A stretch of 64,000 bases of DNA from an uncultured Clostridia bacterium (GCA_934481345.1 CAKSPF010000006.1:73815-137814); one strand, 5' to 3'; numbered from the stretch's first letter, positions 7,742 through 17,791 are shown. Numbers and translations: made by a program. Notes: generated by a model not told the origin, from the sequence alone.

Positions 7742-9760
7742 TTAGACTATTCGTTTGAACTGCTTTTCAAGACTGTATTTAGACATTGTTATCATAATCG
7801 GTCTTCCGTGAGGGCAGGTGTTTATACCCTCTCCCAGAGAAAGAACCTGTTCTGCAAGAGCTTTCATTTCCTCCTCGGAAAGAACGTGATTTCCTTTAAG
7901 CGCTTTTTTACAGGCTACTGTGTGGAGAGCCTCTTCAAAAAGCTCTTTGTGCAAATCGTTGTGTTTGCCGGCAATTAAGCCTATAATGTCGCTTACAGTA
8001 TCCTTTATATCCTGTTCTTCAAGCGCTGCGGGAGTATAGCGTATCAATATGCTGTTGGTACCGAATACTTCTGTACCGAAACCGAGTTCGTCAAAAAAGT
8101 CAATGTTCTGTTCAACAATTTTAAGTTCAAGTGCATCCAGAGTCATTGTTACCGGCATTAAAAGCATTTGAGGTTCTATGCCGCGGTTTCTTGACTCTTC
8201 GAGAAATCTTTCAAAATATATTCTCTCGTGTGCCGCGTGCTGATCTATAATGAGCATTTGGTTGTTTCTCTGAATTATTATATATGTACCGAATATCTGA
8301 CCTATCAGGCGGAAATCAACGTCTGCTTTTATCTGCATGGGGGTAGACGGCGGCTGTTCTTCCGCTGCAGCTGCATTTTGAATTATTTTTTTGTTTAAAA
8401 GGCTTTCCGATGAATCATCAGGATAGTTAAATCTTTCCGGTGTGTTTTCTTCGGCAAATTCAGTCTTATTTTCGGCACGATGTTCATACTGCTGTATGGT
8501 TGGTTTTTCTTCCGGTGCCGGTTCTTCTTCGGCTGTATCGTGCGATATATGAATACCTTCGGCATGGTTTATGCCGGGTTTTTCAAAAACGCTTGTGCTG
8601 CCTTCTTCTCTGGGTATACGGTATTCCGTAGGAGTGCTGTTTTGCACATAATCGTTTTTCAGAAGGTTTATTTCTACCTGAGAAGCCGTGTCGTAATTCG
8701 GAGCATTCATAACGAGATTACCGGTAGCCGGTTTTTGCTTTCCGGCAACAGGCATTTCAATTTCAGGTACGTATTTTTTGTCATTGAGAGCGTTTTTAAC
8801 CGCCCAGTATATCAGATTGTAAATACGTTTCTCTTCCGAAAAACGAACTTCCATTTTTGTCGGGTGTACATTCACATCGACAAAATTAGGGTCTAATCGG
8901 ACATTCAGTATACATACGGGGAACCGTCCTGTCATAACCGTGTTTTTATAAGCTTCGCTTACCGCTGCACTCATTATTTTGCACACAATATTTCTTTCGT
9001 TTACAAAAAATATCTGATGCCGTCTGTCTTTTCGGGCAAGGTTTGAGTTTCCTATAAAGCCTGTTACTTTGAACGGCGGTTCTTCATAGCATACTTCACG
9101 CATGTTTTTGGCATAATCTTTTCCGAAGACTGTGTATATGCTGCTTAAGAGTCTTCCGTCGCCGTTTGAATTTATAACGGTTTTTCCGTTGTTTATAAAG
9201 CGTACAGATATGTTCGGACGGCACAAAATGAGTTTATTAATCACGTCCGTAATATAACCGGTTTCGGTAGCGTCATTTTTTAGAAATTTCATTCTTGCAG
9301 GTGTGTTGTAGAACAAATTGCGTACAATCACGGTTGTTCCGTCACTGCACCCTGCTTCGTCGTTTTCGAGGACTTCGCCGCCCTCTATAACTGCACAACT
9401 TCCCAGAGTTTCGGTTTTTGTCTTTGAAAAAATCTCCACCCGTGCAACGGCGGCAATACTGGCAAGAGCCTCGCCACGGAAACCCAGCGTGTAAATGCTG
9501 TTCAAATCGGCTGCGCTTTTGATTTTGCTCGTTGCATGACGCTTAAATGCCGTCAGAATTTCATCCGGTTCTATACCGCATCCGTCATCCGTAACTCTTA
9601 TATAGGAAATGCCGCCTTTTTTTATTTCTACCGTTATTGAGCCGGCACCTGCGTCTACGCTGTTTTCGACAAGCTCTTTTACTATTGATGCAGGTCTTTC
9701 AACTACTTCTCCGGCGGCAATCATATTAGCAATTTCGGTAGGTAATACATTAATTTTCAT
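7742..9760 (-). CDS. mutL: DNA mismatch repair protein MutL
   Basis: 672-residue MutL, which couples MutS mismatch recognition to strand incision. The N-terminal GHKL ATPase motifs are intact (ELVENSVDAGAGSITVEIK, DDGCGI, TLGFRGEALASIAAV). The C-terminal domain carries the endonuclease metal motif DQHAAHERIYFE, the ACKKALKG segment and CPHGRP, so this is an endonuclease-type MutL, as expected in an organism without MutH. The linker (about residues 340-470) is low-complexity. The start overlaps the mutS end by 11 bases. Confidence 0.98.
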   Translation of the reverse strand: MKINVLPTEIANMIAAGEVVERPASIVKELVENSVDAGAGSITVEIKKGGISYIRVTDDGCGIEPDEILTAFKRHATSKIKSAADLNSIYTLGFRGEALASIAAVARVEIFSKTKTETLGSCAVIEGGEVLENDEAGCSDGTTVIVRNLFYNTPARMKFLKNDATETGYITDVINKLILCRPNISVRFINNGKTVINSNGDGRLLSSIYTVFGKDYAKNMREVCYEEPPFKVTGFIGNSNLARKDRRHQIFFVNERNIVCKIMSAAVSEAYKNTVMTGRFPVCILNVRLDPNFVDVNVHPTKMEVRFSEEKRIYNLIYWAVKNALNDKKYVPEIEMPVAGKQKPATGNLVMNAPNYDTASQVEINLLKNDYVQNSTPTEYRIPREEGSTSVFEKPGINHAEGIHISHDTAEEEPAPEEKPTIQQYEHRAENKTEFAEENTPERFNYPDDSSESLLNKKIIQNAAAAEEQPPSTPMQIKADVDFRLIGQIFGTYIIIQRNNQMLIIDQHAAHERIYFERFLEESRNRGIEPQMLLMPVTMTLDALELKIVEQNIDFFDELGFGTEVFGTNSILIRYTPAALEEQDIKDTVSDIIGLIAGKHNDLHKELFEEALHTVACKKALKGNHVLSEEEMKALAEQVLSLGEGINTCPHGRPIMITMSKYSLEKQFKRIV

Positions 9761-12359
9761 TAAGCTCGCTCACTTTCTTTTGCAGCCGATATAATTCATT
9801 CATTGCTTCTAACGGAGTTAAAGTAGATATATCAAGACTCATTATATTCTCAAGGATTTCCGAATCTACTTCAATGCTGTTTTCATTTTTCTTCGCGGTG
9901 TGTTCGGGAAGCCTTTCAACCGATATACCCTGTCCGTCTTCAACGTCTGTCAGGATTTCCTTTGCGCGTTCTATTACCGCATCCGGAACGCCTGCAAGGC
10001 GTGCCACCTCTATACCAAAGCTGTCGTCGGTGCCCTTGTTTATTATTTTTCTTAAAAATATAATATCATCACCGCGCCGCTTTACGGCAATTGAGTAGTT
10101 TTTAACTCCGTCAATGCGGTTTTCGAGTTCGATAAGCTCGTGGTAATGCGTGGCAAAGAGCGATTTTGCCCCGATGTTTGCACATATGTACTCAACAACC
10201 GCCCATGCTATAGACAGTCCGTCGAATGTGCTTGTACCACGTCCTACTTCGTCCAGAATAACCAGACTTTTAGAGGTTGCATTTTTTAAAATATGGGCAA
10301 CCTCGTTCATTTCAACCATAAAGGTACTGTAGCCCGAAGATAAATCATCCGAAGCGCCTATACGGGTAAATATTTTGTCAACTACACCTATTCGGCATTT
10401 TGATGCAGGCACAAAGGAACCTATCTGAGCCATTATTGTAATAAGCGCTGTCTGACGCATATATGTGGACTTACCTGCCATGTTCGGTCCTGTTATGATT
10501 GAAAATTTACTGTCTGTAGTATTAAGAAATGTATCATTCGGAACAAACAGCGAGTCGCGCGAGGAAAGCTCCACAATCGGATGTCTGCCGCCTTTTATAT
10601 CTATTATATCACTATTGTCAACAACAGGGCGGGTGTAGTTATTTCTTACGCTTACTGCGGCAAGCGCGCAAAGAACATCTGCAATGCTTATCATTTTTGA
10701 CATGTTCTGAAGTCTTTCGGAGTTTTTGTTGATTATGCCCAGAACATACATAAAATCTTCGTATTCGAGGTCTTTTACGCGCTCCTTTGCGCTGAGTATA
10801 CTATTTTCAAGTTCTTTAAGCTCCGGTGTGATATACCGCTCGCTGTTTGCAAGAGTTTGTTTGCGTATGTAATTTTCCGGAACCTTATCGGCCTGGCTTT
10901 TTGTAACGTCGATATAATATCCGAAAACCTTGTTATAGGAAATTTTCAAATTTTTAATTCCGGTTTTTTCTTTTTCTTCGGCCTCCATTTTCATAAGCAC
11001 TGCGGTGCTGTCATCCATTAAAGAACGAAGTCTGTCAAGCTCTTTGTCAAAACCGGATTTAATCATTCCGCCTTCGCGCACCGTAACGGGTAAATCGTCA
11101 TCCTTGATTGAACTGTCCAAAAGCTTATAAATATCATCAAGAATGTCAAAATCTCTGCAGCAGTCTTTGAAAAGCGGATTTTCACACAATGAAAGCGTTT
11201 TATGTATCTGCGGAAATACCCCGATGCTTTTTCTTAATGCCGCAAGTTCTCTTGCATTGCAGGTTGAATAAACAACTTTTCCCAGAATTCTTTCAATATC
11301 GTTTATTTCTTTGAATGCCGAGGTTAACTCTCCTCTGATTTCGGTTTTAACAGACATTTCTTCGACCGCGTCAAGGCGCTTGTTTATCTCGTCTGCCGAG
11401 ATAAGCGGTCTGTCCATCCACATTTTGAGCCTTCTGGAGCCCATTCCGGTTTTTGTTTTGTCGAGAATACCGAAAAGAGAGCCGTGCTTTGTCATGTTGC
11501 GCATTGTTTGTGTAAGTTCAAGATTTCTGCGCGAGGACATGTCTATTTCCATATAATCATAGGCATTGTAGAAGCGCACCTCTCTAATGTGCGAAAGATT
11601 TATTTTCTGTGTTTCTTTAAGATATTTCAGCATTGCGCCTATCGTTCTTATGCAAAGTGTTCTTCCGCCCAGGACGGTTTTTGTTTCCGGGTCTGTAAAT
11701 TTGTTGAAAACAGTATTTTCTGTCTCATAAAAATCGAAGTAGTCTTCTGAAATGTAATTTTCATAAAAACCTATGCGGTTCTTCAAGTCGGCAAACAATT
11801 TGTTGCGTTTGAATGACTTGTCATTTATTATTATTTCCGACGGCTTAAAGCATGCAATAGTGTTTGCAAGATTGTTTTCGGTGATTGTGTTTGTTCCCTC
11901 GGTTGTTATAAGCTCTCCCGTCGAAACATCACAGAACGACGCCGCATACATATCCTTGTCTACATATATACTTGCCAAAAAGTTATTTTCAGAAGACTGA
12001 AGCACTGTATCGAGAGTTGCGGTACCGGGTGTTATAACGCGGATAACATCCCTTTTTACTATACCTTTAGCGGTTTTGGGATCTTCGGTTTGTTCGCATA
12101 TTGCAACCTTGCGGCCGCTTTTTATAAGTTTGGCGATATAATTCTGAGCGCTGTGGTACGGAACGCCGCACATAGGCGCACGTTCGCTTTTACCGCAGTT
12201 TTTTCCTGTCAGAGTTATTTCCAGTATTTGCGACGCAATTACGGCATCGTCGTAGAACATTTCATAGAAGTCGCCGAGTCTGAAAAACAGGATACAGTCT
12301 TCATATTCTTTTTTTATTTCAAAATACTGTGACATCATTGGTGTTGCCGATTCAGCCAT
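9750..12359 (-). CDS. mutS: DNA mismatch repair protein MutS
   Basis: 869-residue MutS. The mismatch-reading Phe-x-Glu motif occurs in GDFYEMF near the N-terminus; the ATPase has Walker A GPNMAGKSTYMRQ and the signature DEVGRGTSTFDGLSIAWA. The family C-terminal helix-turn-helix region follows. It starts with ATG behind GGAGGAAA. MutS and MutL form one operon downstream of the YmcA-like gene, the same order as in Bacillus subtilis. Confidence 0.98.
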   Translation of the reverse strand: MAESATPMMSQYFEIKKEYEDCILFFRLGDFYEMFYDDAVIASQILEITLTGKNCGKSERAPMCGVPYHSAQNYIAKLIKSGRKVAICEQTEDPKTAKGIVKRDVIRVITPGTATLDTVLQSSENNFLASIYVDKDMYAASFCDVSTGELITTEGTNTITENNLANTIACFKPSEIIINDKSFKRNKLFADLKNRIGFYENYISEDYFDFYETENTVFNKFTDPETKTVLGGRTLCIRTIGAMLKYLKETQKINLSHIREVRFYNAYDYMEIDMSSRRNLELTQTMRNMTKHGSLFGILDKTKTGMGSRRLKMWMDRPLISADEINKRLDAVEEMSVKTEIRGELTSAFKEINDIERILGKVVYSTCNARELAALRKSIGVFPQIHKTLSLCENPLFKDCCRDFDILDDIYKLLDSSIKDDDLPVTVREGGMIKSGFDKELDRLRSLMDDSTAVLMKMEAEEKEKTGIKNLKISYNKVFGYYIDVTKSQADKVPENYIRKQTLANSERYITPELKELENSILSAKERVKDLEYEDFMYVLGIINKNSERLQNMSKMISIADVLCALAAVSVRNNYTRPVVDNSDIIDIKGGRHPIVELSSRDSLFVPNDTFLNTTDSKFSIITGPNMAGKSTYMRQTALITIMAQIGSFVPASKCRIGVVDKIFTRIGASDDLSSGYSTFMVEMNEVAHILKNATSKSLVILDEVGRGTSTFDGLSIAWAVVEYICANIGAKSLFATHYHELIELENRIDGVKNYSIAVKRRGDDIIFLRKIINKGTDDSFGIEVARLAGVPDAVIERAKEILTDVEDGQGISVERLPEHTAKKNENSIEVDSEILENIMSLDISTLTPLEAMNELYRLQKKVSELNEN

Positions 12360-12395
12360 AGTTTCCTCCGATAGTGTATTTTAGTGATTTTTATT

Positions 12396-12788
12396 TTAGT
12401 GACAGCCGCCGCATGAACTGCAATTTCCGGAGCAGCCGCCGCTTTGTTCCTCGCCCTTGACATAGTAAGCAATTATAGAGTTTACCTGCTCTATAAGCGT
12501 GGAAAAAGCTTTGTTTGCCTCTATATAGCGGGTGATATTTTTGTTTGTGCACAGCTTATTGAAGGCTTCCTGTGCCTCGGACTGAATACTCTCAAGAGCT
12601 TCTTTGGTGATATTTGCATCAGAAGCCTTTTTTGCAAGCGCCTCACGGGTGTCTGCGTATTCCATCATGAGCTCCTGTGCCTCGGGATCTGCAAGCTGCA
12701 TTTCTTCGGCGCCCTTTAATGCTTTGAATTCATCACATTCCGACAGCATTTGACCGAGCTCTCTTGCCTTTTCTATTATATCATTCAT
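12396..12788 (-). CDS. YlbF/YmcA-family protein with a cysteine-rich tail
   Basis: 130-residue helical YlbF-family protein. Bacillus YlbF and YmcA act with YaaT in the Ric (Y-) complex, which promotes RNase Y-dependent mRNA maturation and carries iron-sulfur clusters. The gene sits between miaB and mutS, exactly where ymcA sits in Bacillus, so YmcA (RicA) is the better match by synteny. The last 13 residues hold four cysteines and a terminal histidine (CSGNCSSCGGCH), a likely metal or Fe-S ligand set. Function in this organism is inferred from family and position. Confidence 0.75.
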   Translation of the reverse strand: MNDIIEKARELGQMLSECDEFKALKGAEEMQLADPEAQELMMEYADTREALAKKASDANITKEALESIQSEAQEAFNKLCTNKNITRYIEANKAFSTLIEQVNSIIAYYVKGEEQSGGCSGNCSSCGGCH

Positions 12789-12799
12789 CAGAATTCTCC

Positions 12800-14233
12800 T
12801 TATTTATCTGTCAGCTCACCGGTGAGCGACCAGGTTTTTGCCTTAACAATATTTACATTTACAATTTTGCCTACAAGGTCATCGCTGCCCTTGAAATTAA
12901 CAATTTTACCGCCTTCGGTTCTGCCGGCATAAAATTCGTCGTTATTTTTGCTTTTGCCTTCGACAAGGACGCTGATTGTTCTGCCCTCGTATTCGAGATT
13001 TTTTTCAATTGAAATGGCGTCCTGAACCTCCAAAAGTCGATTAAAATTCTGCTTTTTCTCCTCCGGAGATATTACATCTTCCATTTTTGCCGCAGGGGTC
13101 CCCGGCCTTTTGGAATAAATAAATGAAAAAATGGTATCGTAACGAACTTTTCTCAAAACATCAAGCGTATCGTTGAATTCATCTGTAGTTTCCCCCGGAA
13201 AGCCGACTATTATGTCGGTTGTCAGAGTAATATCCGGCATTTTTTCTTTTATTTTCCGTATTTTTTCCAAATAGTCCTCTTTGGTATATTTGCGGTTCAT
13301 TACACGCAGAACGCGGTTGTTGCCTGCCTGAACGGGAAGATGCAGTTGTTTGCAGACTTTGGGCAGTCTTGCCATGGCATCTATAAGCTTGTCGCTTATA
13401 TCCTTTGGATGACTGGTCATAAAACGTACTCTTTCTATGCCGTCAACACCGCACACAAGCTCAAGCAAATCGGCAAAATCCACTGTTTCTTCCAAATCCT
13501 TGCCGTAGGAGTTGACATTCTGCCCCAGCAAAGTTATTTCCTTACAGCCGCTTGCCGCAAGCCCCCTTACTTCCGCAAGAACTGCTTCCTTGCTGCGGCT
13601 GCGTTCTCTGCCGCGGACATAGGGAACTATGCAATATGAGCAGAAATTATTGCAGCCGTACATGACAGATACCCATGCACACGGTCCTTTCTGCCTTTTT
13701 ATAGGCATATCTTCGGCGATTGCTCCGTCGGAATTTAACACGTCAAAAACTCTGCCGTGCGTTGTAAGTACCTCCATAAGTATTTGCGGAAATCTGTACA
13801 AGGTATGAGTTCCGAATACTATATCGACATGGCGGTATTTCTTTTTTATCTGCTCTTTTACCTCTTGCTGCTGCATCATACAGCCGCATACACCTATGAC
13901 AAGCGAAGGTTTTTTTGCTTTTAAGTGTTTCAAAGCGCCTAAATTTCCGTATACTTTAAGCTCCGCATTTTCGCGCACGGCGCAGGTGTTATACAAAATC
14001 AGGTCGGCTTCGTCTTTTTGCTCTGTTATTTCATACCCCATATCGGTTATCATTCCGGCTAAAATTTCTGAATCGTTAACATTTTGCTGGCAGCCGTAAG
14101 TTTCTATAAACGCTTTTTTTGTTTCGCCGCTTTTTTTGTATTCATAACTCAAAAGCTCATTAACCGAGCGTATTATTTCCTTTTGGCGTGCTATTTCCTC
14201 TTGGGGAATGGCAATTTTTTTGCTGTTACTCAT
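12800..14233 (-). CDS. miaB: tRNA-2-methylthio-N6-dimethylallyladenosine synthase
   Basis: Radical-SAM methylthiotransferase that adds the 2-methylthio group to i6A37 tRNA. 477 residues with three parts: an N-terminal UPF0004 domain with cysteines 48, 84 and 118 (YGCQQNVNDSE, NTCAVRENA, CGCMMQQ) for the auxiliary cluster; the radical-SAM core with C194-x3-C198-x2-C201 in YGCNNFCSYCIVPYVRGRE; and a C-terminal TRAM domain. It belongs with miaA, about 5 kb downstream in the same direction. Confidence 0.97.
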   Translation of the reverse strand: MSNSKKIAIPQEEIARQKEIIRSVNELLSYEYKKSGETKKAFIETYGCQQNVNDSEILAGMITDMGYEITEQKDEADLILYNTCAVRENAELKVYGNLGALKHLKAKKPSLVIGVCGCMMQQQEVKEQIKKKYRHVDIVFGTHTLYRFPQILMEVLTTHGRVFDVLNSDGAIAEDMPIKRQKGPCAWVSVMYGCNNFCSYCIVPYVRGRERSRSKEAVLAEVRGLAASGCKEITLLGQNVNSYGKDLEETVDFADLLELVCGVDGIERVRFMTSHPKDISDKLIDAMARLPKVCKQLHLPVQAGNNRVLRVMNRKYTKEDYLEKIRKIKEKMPDITLTTDIIVGFPGETTDEFNDTLDVLRKVRYDTIFSFIYSKRPGTPAAKMEDVISPEEKKQNFNRLLEVQDAISIEKNLEYEGRTISVLVEGKSKNNDEFYAGRTEGGKIVNFKGSDDLVGKIVNVNIVKAKTWSLTGELTDK

Positions 14234-14245
14234 TTGACTGTCCTT

Positions 14246-15526
14246 TTATTTTATACCTGTAATAGTAGTTTTTCCGCCCATGTAAGGAACAAGCACTTCC
14301 GGCACGGTAACCGAACCGTCGCTGTTCTGATAGTTTTCAAGTATAGCGGCTACGGTTCTGCCTATAGCAACTCCGCTGCCGTTTAATGTATGAACAAACC
14401 TTGCCTTGTCCTTAACGGAATCCTTGAATTTGATATTTGCTCTTCTTGCCTGGAAATCCTCAAAATTAGAGCATGAGGAAATCTCCACAAATCTGTTGTA
14501 GCTCGGCATCCATACTTCTATATCATATTTTTTCGCAGCGGTGAATCCGAGATCGCCGACGCAGATTTTTACAACTCTGTAAGGGAGCTTTAAAAGCTGA
14601 AGGACTTTTTCGGCATCTCTTGTGAGTTTTTCCAATTCTTCATATGAATCCTCGGGTCTTGCGAATTTAACAAGCTCAACTTTATTAAATTGGTGCTGTC
14701 TTATAAGTCCGCGTGTGTCTTTTCCGGCGCTTCCTGCTTCTTCTCTGAAGCATGCGGAATATGCAACATGCTTTATCGGAAGTTTGGAGCCGTCTAATAT
14801 TTCATCTCTGTACATATTTGTTACGGGCACTTCGGCGGTAGGAATCAGGAAATAATCCGTACCGGCAACTTTAAATGCGTCCTCTTCAAATTTCGGGAGC
14901 TGACCTGTGCCTATCATACTTCTTCTGTGAACCATATACGGCGGGAAAATCTCGGTATAGCCGCTCTCGGTTGTGTGTGTATCAAGGTAAAAGTTGATAA
15001 TTGCTCTTTCAAGCTTTGCACCCATGCCCTTGTAGAAGGTAAATCTCGTTCCTGTTACCTTGCCGGCAGTCGGAGCATCAAGTATGCCGAGGTCTGCGCC
15101 TATATCCCAGTGAGCCTTCGGTTCAAAATCAAAAGCCGTAGGTTCCATAAATCTTCTTACTTCAACATTGTCCTCATCGGTCAGACCGTCGGGAACATCA
15201 TCGCACGGAATGTTCGGGATTACCAGCATTTTCTGATATATATCCTCGTCAAGAACTCTTACCTGCTCATCAATTGACTTGATTTTGTCGGAAAGCTCTT
15301 TCATCTCGGCAAATACTGCAGTAGTGTCTTCTCCTGCTTTTTTCATTGCAGGTATTTTTTTGCTGACTTCGTTTTGTTTGCTTTTAAGCTGTTCAACCTC
15401 AAACAACATTTCTCTCTTTTTTGCGTCAGCGGCTAAAAGCGCGTCAATATCAATATTTTCTTTTCTTCTTGCAAGCGCTTTCTTTACTTTTTCGGTTTCG
15501 TTTCTTATTAATTTTATGTCTAACAT
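14246..15526 (-). CDS. serS: seryl-tRNA synthetase
   Basis: Class II synthetase charging tRNA-Ser (and tRNA-Sec where present). 426 residues. An N-terminal antiparallel coiled-coil arm (about residues 30-100) binds the tRNA; the class II motifs follow, including FRxE as CFREEAGSAG and the C-terminal GSGVAIGRTVAAILENYQ. I choose the ATG at 15526 (MLDIKLIRN) because GGAGAG lies 8 bases upstream; a GTG three codons earlier overlaps that site. It lies 5 bases after the small coiled-coil gene. No T-box was found. Confidence 0.97.
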   Translation of the reverse strand: MLDIKLIRNETEKVKKALARRKENIDIDALLAADAKKREMLFEVEQLKSKQNEVSKKIPAMKKAGEDTTAVFAEMKELSDKIKSIDEQVRVLDEDIYQKMLVIPNIPCDDVPDGLTDEDNVEVRRFMEPTAFDFEPKAHWDIGADLGILDAPTAGKVTGTRFTFYKGMGAKLERAIINFYLDTHTTESGYTEIFPPYMVHRRSMIGTGQLPKFEEDAFKVAGTDYFLIPTAEVPVTNMYRDEILDGSKLPIKHVAYSACFREEAGSAGKDTRGLIRQHQFNKVELVKFARPEDSYEELEKLTRDAEKVLQLLKLPYRVVKICVGDLGFTAAKKYDIEVWMPSYNRFVEISSCSNFEDFQARRANIKFKDSVKDKARFVHTLNGSGVAIGRTVAAILENYQNSDGSVTVPEVLVPYMGGKTTITGIK

Positions 15527-15531
15527 AATCG

Positions 15532-15966
15532 TCACTCTCCAATAATTGTATTATAAATATTTAACTGTGCGGTTGTTAATGAATTCTTATCTATACCCTC
15601 AAGGTTTTTAACAGCGGTTTGCTTATCGCCGTTTGAAAAAATAAAATATGAGTCCAGAAGCTTCTGAGATGTTTCTGTATCTTCTCCGAGAGAAGAAAGC
15701 ATTGCTTCTTTTTCAAAAGACAGTTTCTCGTTTTCGGTTTTAAGATTTTCCGTTTCTGTTTTAAGACTTTTTACTTCATCTTTCATTTTTTGATTTTCAT
15801 CGGTAAGCGTCACTAAGCTTTGTTTTACTCCGGCACTTTCCGTTTGCTGCTGTTCTATTTCTTTTCTGTAGTTATTTTGAGTCAATCCTGCAAAAAGAAT
15901 TAATATCAATGCAAAAGAAAAAAGAATAGCAATATATATCCATAAAAATTTGGTATTTTGTTTCAA
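15532..15966 (-). CDS. membrane-anchored coiled-coil protein, unknown function
   Basis: 144 residues, not recognised. Starts at TTG (15964-15966) behind GGAGGA. One N-terminal membrane segment (WIYIAILFSFALILILFAGL) is followed by a charged coiled coil (about residues 32-95, with heptad-like LKTETENLKTENEKLSFEKE) and a short C-terminal helical segment. The layout is that of a single-pass protein with an external coiled coil, like FtsB/DivIC in outline but without recognisable motifs. It lies between spo0J and serS, 5 bases upstream of serS, so it is probably co-transcribed with serS. Confidence 0.75.
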   Translation of the reverse strand: MKQNTKFLWIYIAILFSFALILILFAGLTQNNYRKEIEQQQTESAGVKQSLVTLTDENQKMKDEVKSLKTETENLKTENEKLSFEKEAMLSSLGEDTETSQKLLDSYFIFSNGDKQTAVKNLEGIDKNSLTTAQLNIYNTIIGE

Positions 15967-16130
15967 CTAAGTTCCTCCTCTCAAAAACAGCAATAAAATT
16001 CATCAGCAATATTTTGCATGCTTGTAAAAGCTCCAAAAATCAATTTTAAGCCGCTTTTAATGTCCGACGTAAATTTATATTGCCATGGTTATAAAAACCC
16101 AATACAGCGAATGGCATTTTCGACCCGCTT

Positions 16131-17012
16131 TTACAAATTGTTTAAAATTTCGGTTAGTCTTTGCAATTCGTCCGAAGAATAATATTCAATTTGGATTGTA
16201 CCTTTATTACCCTTGTCGTTGATTTTTACTTTTGTATTCAGAGCCGATGACATTGATTTTTCAATCGCTTCAAATGCAAGCTTTAAATTAAGATCTGTTT
16301 TTGGCTTTTCGTTATTAACTTTCGGTTTTTCTTTAATAAGTTGTTCGGCAGCTCTTACACTTAAATCTCCGTCAACGATTGCCTTTGCAATTTCCGATTG
16401 CTTTTTTGCGTTTTCGCAGGAAAGAATGACCTTTGCATGTCCGAACGATATTTTACCGTCCTTTAAAAGTTCTACTACGTCATGCGGCAGGTTTAAAATC
16501 CTCAGTGAATTTGCAACAGAACTGCGGCTTTTGCTCATTTTTACGGCGATTTGTTCCTGAGTGAGAGAAAATTCATCAATCAGTTTTTTGTAACCGAGGG
16601 CTTCCTCGACAGGGTTTAAGTCTTGCCGCTGGAGATTTTCTATTAATGCAATTTCCTGAACTTGCAGCTCGTCTAAATCCTTGATTATAGCCGGGATGGT
16701 TTTCAGTGCCGCTCTTTTTGCGGCGCGCCATCTGCGCTCTCCTGCAACTATTTTGAAAAATCCGTTTTTGGACTTAGTTACTATTATAGGAGAAATTACA
16801 CCGTGTTCTCTGATGGACATAGCCAGTTCTTCCAGGCTGTCTTCGTCAAATTTTTGGCGCGGCTGAAGCTTGTTTGGTTCAATGTCGATGATTTTCAGCT
16901 CCGTAACACCGGAATTTGCATCCGGTGTGTTTTCCGGAGTGCTTATAACTTCTTCAACCGGTTTGTCACCGAGCAGAGCTCCAAGACCTTTTCCAAGACC
17001 TTTTTTTGCCAT
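16131..17012 (-). CDS. parB: chromosome partitioning protein ParB/Spo0J
   Basis: 293-residue ParB, a CTP-dependent DNA clamp that loads at parS and recruits SMC. N-terminal ParA-stimulating segment MAKKGLGKGLGALLG; the CTP-binding core with GVISPIIV and GERRWRAAKRA; the helix-turn-helix (LTQEQIAVKMSKSRSSVANSLRIL); and a C-terminal dimerisation domain. Its start shares one base with the soj stop (TAATG), so the two are translationally coupled. Two perfect parS sites lie about 0.9 kb upstream. Confidence 0.97.
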   Translation of the reverse strand: MAKKGLGKGLGALLGDKPVEEVISTPENTPDANSGVTELKIIDIEPNKLQPRQKFDEDSLEELAMSIREHGVISPIIVTKSKNGFFKIVAGERRWRAAKRAALKTIPAIIKDLDELQVQEIALIENLQRQDLNPVEEALGYKKLIDEFSLTQEQIAVKMSKSRSSVANSLRILNLPHDVVELLKDGKISFGHAKVILSCENAKKQSEIAKAIVDGDLSVRAAEQLIKEKPKVNNEKPKTDLNLKLAFEAIEKSMSSALNTKVKINDKGNKGTIQIEYYSSDELQRLTEILNNL

Positions 17013-17791
17013 TATGCCCCACCTCTTTTCTTATTGTTATTTATAACCTCAGACGCAAGGCTCATATAGCATGCACATCCTTTGGAGTGCTTGTCATATA
17101 CATTTATAGGCTGACCGAAGCTCGGTGCTTCGCTAAGGCGGACATTGCGCGGTATTACGGATTTATACAGCTTTTTGCCGTAATACTTCTTAACCTCGTT
17201 TGCGACCTGAACCGAAAGATTTGTTCTTGTATCGTACATTGTAAGAAGCACGCCTTCGATTTCAAGCTCGGGATTGAAAGTCTGTTTTATTTTTCTTATA
17301 GTATTTGTAAGCTGGCTTAAACCTTCCAAAGCATAGTATTCGCATTGAATAGGAATAATTATGCTGTCGGCGCATACAAATGAATTGAGGGTAAGAAGTC
17401 CGAGCGATGGCGGACAGTCTATGATTATGTAATCATAGTCATTTTTAATAACGTTTACAGCGTTTTTCAAAAGATATTCCCTGCTATTCTCGGATACAAG
17501 CTCAATTTCTGCTCCGGCAAGATCAATATTGGAAGGGCACAGCGACAAATTGTGAAAGTCTGTGCTTACAATAGTGTCTTTAATATTATCGCCGTTTATG
17601 ATTACGTCATAAACGCTTTTTTGCACTGCTTCTCTTTCAATTCCTACACCGCTTGATGCGTTGCTCTGCGGATCGGTATCTATGAGGAGAACTTTTTTGC
17701 CGCGTGCAGCAAGACATGAGCTAAGGTTAACGCTTGTGGTAGTTTTGCCGACGCCGCCTTTTTGGTTGGCAACGGCTATACATTTGCCCAT
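17012..17791 (-). CDS. parA: chromosome partitioning ATPase ParA/Soj
   Basis: 259-residue deviant-Walker ATPase. The P-loop KGGVGKTT occurs in AVANQKGGVGKTTTSVNLSS; DTDPQSNASSG and the Walker B stretch YIIIDCPPSLGLLT follow. Soj works with Spo0J on origin segregation and, in Bacillus, regulates DnaA. It has its own promoter (TATAAT at 17824-17829) and an AGAGGTG ribosome site. It follows the structured-RNA/parS interval downstream of noc. Confidence 0.97.
   Translation of the reverse strand: MGKCIAVANQKGGVGKTTTSVNLSSCLAARGKKVLLIDTDPQSNASSGVGIEREAVQKSVYDVIINGDNIKDTIVSTDFHNLSLCPSNIDLAGAEIELVSENSREYLLKNAVNVIKNDYDYIIIDCPPSLGLLTLNSFVCADSIIIPIQCEYYALEGLSQLTNTIRKIKQTFNPELEIEGVLLTMYDTRTNLSVQVANEVKKYYGKKLYKSVIPRNVRLSEAPSFGQPINVYDKHSKGCACYMSLASEVINNNKKRGGA

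Noticed and set aside
8480..8896. 138-codon plus-strand open frame inside mutL
   Set aside because: Reverse-strand shadow of the mutL linker; composition is not protein-like and there is no ribosome site.
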